Shown one piece after another: positions 60,408-64,000 of a stretch of DNA of 64,000 nt (the first letter of the stretch is position 1; every line of letters begins with the position of its first letter). Position numbers and translations under genes: made by a program. The stretch comes from an uncultured Bacteroidales bacterium (GTDB lineage: Bacteria; Bacteroidota; Bacteroidia; Bacteroidales; Paludibacteraceae), in assembly GCA_902765485.1 (NCBI GenBank), contig CACWZZ010000005.1, positions 84,428 to 148,427 of the forward strand, read 5' to 3'. The notes under the pieces were generated by a model. The model did no database searches. It had not been told where the DNA came from and saw only the letters and a list, made by a program, of their open reading frames with translations.

Positions 60408-60569
60408 TTAGTTACCGATAAAATCCCTATAGTTATTGGGATGGATGACCGAAAAAGTATGATCCGGATAGTTCTTGGCAAAGGTGTCCGTCAGACGCAC
60501 TTTCCGCACCGGATTCCATTTGAATTCATACGCACGAAGACAACTTTCTTCTGATATAACCAAAAAATA
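60408..60569 (-). pseudogene. C-terminal fragment of a DUF4143 AAA+ ATPase
   Basis: About 53 open codons without a start: EESCLRAYEFKWNP, KVRLTDTFAKNYPDHTFSVI and HPNNYRDFIGN, then a stop. This is the typical end of AAA_14/DUF4143 ATPases (xxAyExKWNPxxK ... fxxxYPxAxxxVIxxxNxxxFi). Everything upstream is lost to an AT-rich stretch. Confidence 0.6.
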
Positions 60570-60715
60570 TTATATGTTTTTTTTTATTATAATCAAAAAT
60601 TCTTATATTTTATACGTCTATATGAAGTAAAATGTGCCCTAATGATTCCACTACATGGATTAAGCGTGAACATAGAACAAAATGCTGTACTGCGAAAATT
60701 ATCAGTATGCACAAA

Positions 60716-60748
60716 TTTGCTCATGTCCGAAAAAAGCAGTAATTTTGT
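60716..60748 (+). promoter_or_regulatory. Promoter of leader A
   Basis: TTTGCTCATGTCC, G, A6, GCAG, TAATTTTG; transcription would begin just before leader A (60762). Confidence 0.8.
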
Positions 60749-60761
60749 CGCCACGTAGAGA

Positions 60762-60920
60762 AATGTTTTTTAGGTTTATCGCTTTTGAGGGCTTTTCCCC
60801 TAAGGAAGTGAATTGGGTTGGTTAAAACTATCTATGAGTTTACTCATAAGGAGTTTAGACTACCTAAGGCACGATAGCTTTGCTTAAAGCCCTCAAAAGG
60901 GTTTATCTATGTTTTTGTTT
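60762..60920 (+). ncRNA. Structured 5' leader A (candidate cis-regulatory RNA)
   Basis: TTTTGAGGGCTTT (60783-60795) pairs perfectly with AAAGCCCTCAAAA (60886-60898). Inside are a TATGAG-TTTA-CTCATA hairpin and the conserved AAGGAAGTGAATTGGGTTGG block. It opens with ATGTTTTTTAGGTTTATCGC, which could encode MFFRFIAFEGFSPKEVNWVG, and closes with TATGTTTTTGTTT. Aligns with leader B. Located between a promoter and the oxidoreductase remnant. Confidence 0.6.
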
Positions 60921-60922
60921 AA

Positions 60923-61074
60923 ATGAGAAAAATGGTAAATGATATGAAAGCTCTTTTTATCAATGGTTCGCCGAGGAAGACAAACGCCGCTACCGCGACG
61001 AGCATCTCCCCACGGGCCTGCAAAACGCTTTCGACCTCGGCAAACGCCTTGTGGAAGAAGCCCAAGCGCAATAA
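60923..61074 (+). pseudogene. NAD(P)H/FMN-dependent oxidoreductase remnant
   Basis: The start MKALFINGSPRKTNA (ATG 60944; an earlier ATG at 60923 lies in a word repeat) is the FMN-binding N-terminus of flavodoxin-type oxidoreductases. After ~15 residues the frame changes to RYRDEHLPTGLQNAFDLGKR then LVEEAQAQ and stop, the normal C-terminus. The middle ~130-150 residues are deleted. Confidence 0.65.
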
Positions 61075-61089
61075 GACCTATAACGCTAA

Positions 61090-61119
61090 ATCAGGGGAAC
61101 TCTCGCGAGCTCCCCTGAC
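61090..61119 (+). terminator. Terminator after the oxidoreductase remnant
   Basis: TCAGGGGA...CTCGCGAG...TCCCCTGA, followed by CTTCTTT. Confidence 0.75.
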
Positions 61120-61227
61120 TTCTTTAAAAGCTTTATTTACTGTTTATTTCGCTGCGTAAAGCGCATTCGCCAGAGCGGCTGCACAAAAATATGCAAATAT
61201 TTTTATTTTAATTTTTTCTCAAAGAAA

Positions 61228-61260
61228 TTTGGTTACTTTGGGAAATTTTTGTAACTTTGC
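61228..61260 (+). promoter_or_regulatory. Promoter of leader B / HxlR regulator
   Basis: TTTGGTTACTTTGGG spacer, TAACTTTGC, ending 17 nt before leader B. Confidence 0.75.
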
Positions 61261-61277
61261 ACCCGCTTTCGGCAAAT

Positions 61278-61440
61278 ATGTTTTTTATGTTTATTGCCTC
61301 GGCGTTTGTAACTCCGCAAGGAGTGTAGATTGGATTGATTAAGCGTACTGGAAGTTCGCTTGCAAGGACGATTAAGCAAGCAAAACCACATCAGCCCGGC
61401 AGGGCTTACAAACGGCAGAGGGGTTTTGTAGGTTTTGTTT
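61278..61440 (+). ncRNA. Structured 5' leader B (candidate cis-regulatory RNA)
   Basis: GCCTCGGCGTTTGTAA (61296-61311) pairs with TTACAAACGGCAGAGG (61406-61421), nearly perfect. Shares with leader A the opening ATGTTTTTTATGTTTAT, the AAGGAGTGTAGATTGGATTG block, a hairpin at the same place (GAAG-TTCG-CTT) and the closing GTAGGTTTTGTTT. The opening ATG would encode MFFMFIASAFVTPQGV. Followed by the HxlR gene. Confidence 0.6.
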
Positions 61441-61464
61441 CATAGTAAATAAGGAAATAGAAAA

Positions 61465-61812
61465 ATGAGAAAATTGCAAAAGGAGGTGGATCCTCAATAC
61501 ATGAACTGTCCGATCCGGAATGTGATTGATAAGTTCGGCGACAAATGGTCGCTCTTGGTGTTGTACCAGTTGCACGACAAAGGCACGTTGCGGTTCAACG
61601 AACTGCACCGCGAGATGGCGGACTGCTCCCAGAAGATGCTCTCGCAGACACTCAAACGTCTGGAGCAGATCGGACTCATCAGCCGGCAGGTTTATCCCGA
61701 AGTACCGCCTCGCGTGGAGTACAGTCTCACCGACCGCGGTCAGTCCCTTATGCCGCACGTCTCCGCCCTCATCGGCTGGGCTCTGGAGCATTTCGACGAA
61801 ATAGCAAAATAA
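61465..61812 (+). CDS. HxlR-family transcriptional regulator
   Basis: 115 residues. Winged helix typical of HxlR: NCPIRNVIDKFGDKWSLLVLYQL (Cys near the N-terminus often senses aldehydes, quinones or redox stress), RFNELHREMADCSQKMLSQTL recognition region, RVEYSLTDRGQSLMPHV wing. HxlR regulators usually control adjacent NADPH/FMN oxidoreductases, and here those neighbours are remnants. The leader before it may add control at RNA level. 8 nt before the acetyltransferase. Confidence 0.93.
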   Translation: MRKLQKEVDPQYMNCPIRNVIDKFGDKWSLLVLYQLHDKGTLRFNELHREMADCSQKMLSQTLKRLEQIGLISRQVYPEVPPRVEYSLTDRGQSLMPHVSALIGWALEHFDEIAK

Positions 61813-61820
61813 TACCTACT

Positions 61821-62375
61821 ATGACAGAACGAGAGAAAATGTTAGCCGGAGAGGTCTATGATGCCTGCGATGCGGAGTTATTAACTGACCTCAACCGTGT
61901 GAAAGTCCTGTGCCGGCAGTACAACAACCTGTTGCCGACGGATTTTGCCGCACGGACTAAAATGCTATGCGAAATGTTGGGACAAGCGGACGAAGACACG
62001 TTCATCAACCAGCCTTTCTATTGCGACTACGGCAAGCACATCCGCCTTGGCAAACGGTTCTTCGCCAACTTTGGTTTGACGGTCTTGGACGAAGCCTTTG
62101 TGACCATCGGAGACGACTGTTTTCTGGGACCCCATGTGAATATATACACCGCCTGCCATAGCACCGACCCAGCCGAGCGCAAGACGCGCCATCAGGAGTG
62201 GGCAAAGCCGGTTACTATCGGAAACAGCGTCTGGATCGGCGGAAACGTAACCATTCTGCCGGGTGTCACCATCGGCGATAACTGCACGATAGGAGCCGGT
62301 TCGGTCGTCACGCACGACATACCCGCCAACTCCATCGCAGCAGGCAACCCGGCACGAGTAATAAAAAGCATCTAA
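61821..62375 (+). CDS. Sugar O-acetyltransferase (maltose/galactoside type)
   Basis: 184 residues from ATG 61821 (MTEREKMLAGEVYDACDAEL, the Maa N-terminal helix). NQPFYCDYGKHIRLGKRFFANFGLTVLD, NIYTACHSTDPAERK (catalytic His) and hexapeptide turns ending IAAGNPARVIKSI. Classic Maa/LacA. Probably transcribed with the HxlR gene. Confidence 0.95.
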   Translation: MTEREKMLAGEVYDACDAELLTDLNRVKVLCRQYNNLLPTDFAARTKMLCEMLGQADEDTFINQPFYCDYGKHIRLGKRFFANFGLTVLDEAFVTIGDDCFLGPHVNIYTACHSTDPAERKTRHQEWAKPVTIGNSVWIGGNVTILPGVTIGDNCTIGAGSVVTHDIPANSIAAGNPARVIKSI

Positions 62376-62387
62376 TAGTCTGACTAA

Positions 62388-62498
62388 GAAAATCCAGTGC
62401 GCAGCTATCTACACGATGAACGCGCCAACCGTTTCCCGCAGGATCTGCAAAAAGCCTACGACCTCGGCAAACGCCTTGTTGAAAAAGCCAAGATATAG
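62388..62498 (+). pseudogene. Oxidoreductase C-terminal fragment
   Basis: Open without a start: RSYLHDERANRFPQDLQKAY then DLGKRLVEKAKI and stop. Same family tail as 57402 and 60923 (LQxAxDLGKRLV), so a third decayed relative. Confidence 0.6.
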
Positions 62499-62599
62499 TA
62501 TCTTTCCGTCTCTCTGTATCAAATTCCGCAAAAATGTAGTAATAGCAAGCTTTTAATGCTTGTTTATACGACTAAAATGAGAAATATGAGCGTAGAAGA

Positions 62600-62713
62600 A
62601 TGGATTATGCAATTTTCCCACAAGTTGTAGGAAAAAGTATTTCTGTAGATTCCAAAAGCCATGAAATAGGCTTTGCTCCGGAATACCTATACGAAATAGG
62701 TACACCGGCATAG
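62600..62713 (+). CDS. Very small ORF of unknown status
   Basis: 37 residues: MDYAIFPQVVGKSISVDSKS then HEIGFAPEYLYEIGTPA. The composition looks protein-like but there is no promoter directly upstream and no recognised family; it may be a gene fragment. The rest of 62499-62765 shows nothing else. Confidence 0.3.
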   Translation: MDYAIFPQVVGKSISVDSKSHEIGFAPEYLYEIGTPA

Positions 62714-62765
62714 TAGTAACCTAAGGTTCGCTGGCATCGATAGCGTAAAAAAAGCGGCAAATACT

Positions 62766-62797
62766 AAAATCTGCATTCAGTGTGCAGATTTTTTTGT
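62766..62797 (+). terminator. Terminator hairpin
   Basis: AAAATCTGCA and TGCAGATTTT around TTCAGTG, then T4. Confidence 0.9.
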
Positions 62798-62837
62798 TTA
62801 TTGTCTTTCTACTTTTGTCTAAAAATCTTTGATTATA

Positions 62838-62870
62838 TTTGCTTATTCCAGAAAAAAGTTGTACCTTTGC
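62838..62870 (+). promoter_or_regulatory. Promoter of the restriction-modification gene
   Basis: TTTGCTTATTCCAG, A6, GTTG, TACCTTTGC, ~45 nt before the start codon. Confidence 0.8.
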
Positions 62871-62914
62871 ACGCAAAATTTGAACAAATGCGCAAATGAT
62901 AAAATGTATTAGCT

Positions 62915-64000
62915 ATGTTTTTTCAGAATAGTGTCATCAAGAAATACCTCGCTGCACAGGATGCAGAGCTGATTGCAAAAGCGTGGGAAACCTACAAAGC
63001 CTATTTCCTCAACCCAGCCGTGCAGGAAAATATCCGTGCCTCCAAGGAGGAGCAGTTCCAAGAGGGTTTTCTCCGCGAACTATTTGTGAAAGTCTTCGGC
63101 TACACGCTCAACCCGACACCGGATTACAACCTCATCACCGAGCAGAAGAACGAGACCGACGCCAAGAAGGCGGACGGCGCTATTCTACGGGACGGAAAAG
63201 TCATCGGAGTGATCGAGCTCAAAGACCATAAGACCACCGACCTCAGCCATGTGGAGCGGCAGGCGTTCGGCTATAAGAGCCAGCACAAGGACACGAGATA
63301 TGTGGTCATCTCCAATTTCGAGAAACTGCGCTTCTATATCGACAACGCCGTCGAGCATATCGAGTGGAACCTGTTCACTTTGACCGAAGAGCAGTTCCGA
63401 TTACTCTATTTCTGCTTGGCGTGGACGAATATACAAGCCGACAAACCCCTCCAAGCCAAGCAAGATAGTGTGAGCAACGAGGACGAGGTCACCCAGAAAC
63501 TCTACAAAGACTACTCTGCCTTCAAACGCGAGATATTCGCGGACATATTAGCCCATAACACCGACGAAAACACGCCAAAGGAACATATCCTCCTGCTCTT
63601 CAAAAAGACTCAGAAACTGCTGGATCGTCTGCTGTTTATCTTCTTTGCCGAAGACAGCGGTTTGTTGCCGCCGAACTCCATGATAGAGATTCTCAACCAG
63701 TGGGAACAACTCAAAGAAATGGATGAGTACGTGCCGCTCTATAACCGTATCAAGAAGTATTTCGGCTACATGAACACAGGCTGGCAGGGTAAGAAATACG
63801 AGATCTTCGCCTATAACGGAGGTCTGTTCAAACCCGATGAGGTGCTCGACGGACTGACCATCAGCGATGAGCTCCTAGCGCGTTTCACCCGTAAACTTGC
63901 GGACTACGACTACTCAACCGATGTCGATGTCAACATCCTCGGACATATCTTCGAAAACTCCCTCAACGAGATAGAAGAAGTAACCGCGCAGATCAATAAC
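62915..64000 (+). CDS. Type IIG-like restriction-modification protein, N-terminal part (cut by window edge)
   Basis: 362 residues are visible and the frame is open at the right edge. The N-terminal nuclease module has D87 (KADGAILRDG) and E101-L-K103 (VIGVIELKDHK), the PD-(D/E)XK triad, followed by VERQAFGYKSQHKDTRYVVISNFEKLRFYID. Then comes the helical region FKKTQKLLDRLLFIFFAEDSGLLPP and YNGGLFKPDEVLDG ... VNILGHIFENSLNEIE that precedes the methyltransferase domain in Eco57I-like enzymes. The methylase motifs would lie beyond the window. Likely a self-contained defence enzyme. Confidence 0.85.
   Translation, partial: MFFQNSVIKKYLAAQDAELIAKAWETYKAYFLNPAVQENIRASKEEQFQEGFLRELFVKVFGYTLNPTPDYNLITEQKNETDAKKADGAILRDGKVIGVIELKDHKTTDLSHVERQAFGYKSQHKDTRYVVISNFEKLRFYIDNAVEHIEWNLFTLTEEQFRLLYFCLAWTNIQADKPLQAKQDSVSNEDEVTQKLYKDYSAFKREIFADILAHNTDENTPKEHILLLFKKTQKLLDRLLFIFFAEDSGLLPPNSMIEILNQWEQLKEMDEYVPLYNRIKKYFGYMNTGWQGKKYEIFAYNGGLFKPDEVLDGLTISDELLARFTRKLADYDYSTDVDVNILGHIFENSLNEIEEVTAQINN

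Noticed and set aside
60762-61440. Known FMN or cobalamin riboswitch
   Set aside because: None of the conserved core words of those classes (for example AGGATATG for FMN) is present.

Overview
The window reads as a chromosomal segment of a gut or rumen type Bacteroidales bacterium (Bacteroidota). The evidence is a SusC/SusD transport pair, PPi-dependent phosphofructokinase, acyl-ACP thioesterase, HU-LysM fusion and BspA-type repeats, plus a dozen promoters of the TTTG / TAnnTTTGC type. Gene sequence is moderately GC-rich. Two stretches, about 48.9-50.3 kb and 58.4-60.8 kb, are visibly AT-rich and look acquired.

Layout. 0-0.8 kb: the leuS 3' end, then a truncated Fic protein and an orphan C-terminal tail. 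0.9-4.4 kb: HtrA protease (-), tRNA-Lys (-), ispG. 4.9-12.8 kb: pfp, an exported protein, acyl-ACP thioesterase, an N-domain-less ClpB, a lone FecCD permease, panB and a membrane protein. 13-26.5 kb: sugar use, with galK-galM-GH2 beta-galactosidase on + facing a SusC/SusD locus with an MFS sugar transporter on -. 27.3-48.7 kb: a long, mostly overlapping + strand series of recQ, rimO, two HU genes, uvrA, capD-like, wecA-like, ABC-F, deacetylase, glycosyltransferases, secreted nuclease, PL9-like lyase, LRR protein and an AraC regulator. 48.9-50.2 kb: an orphan DUF4268 nuclease-like gene and a broken zeta-toxin cassette. 50.3-57.3 kb: alcohol dehydrogenase, acetyltransferase, flavodoxin, Na/Pi and Ca/Na transporters and small secreted proteins. 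57.4-62.9 kb: an intact zeta-toxin pair mixed with fragments of oxidoreductase, HxlR and DUF4143 genes, two lipoproteins, two related structured leaders and an HxlR regulator. 62.9 kb to the end: the N-terminus of a type IIG-like restriction-modification protein.

Most unusual features. (1) Short-period repeats of 7-8 nt words lie between genes and also in frame inside conserved enzymes (IspG, thioesterase, FecCD, RimO, HU-LysM, ABC-F, alcohol dehydrogenase, HtrA). Because 7 and 8 are coprime with 3, a pure run encodes the same cyclic peptide in every frame. (2) Two paralogous ~160-nt leaders (60762-60920 and 61278-61440) share primary sequence, a long closing stem and a compensated hairpin, and precede an oxidoreductase remnant and an HxlR regulator. 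(3) A 117-118 bp element occurs twice in opposite orientations, bounded by 12-bp direct repeats, and the same 12-mer occurs alone near the left end. Starts were chosen by reading frame, homology and promoter position. No database search was possible, so family names rest on motif recognition.
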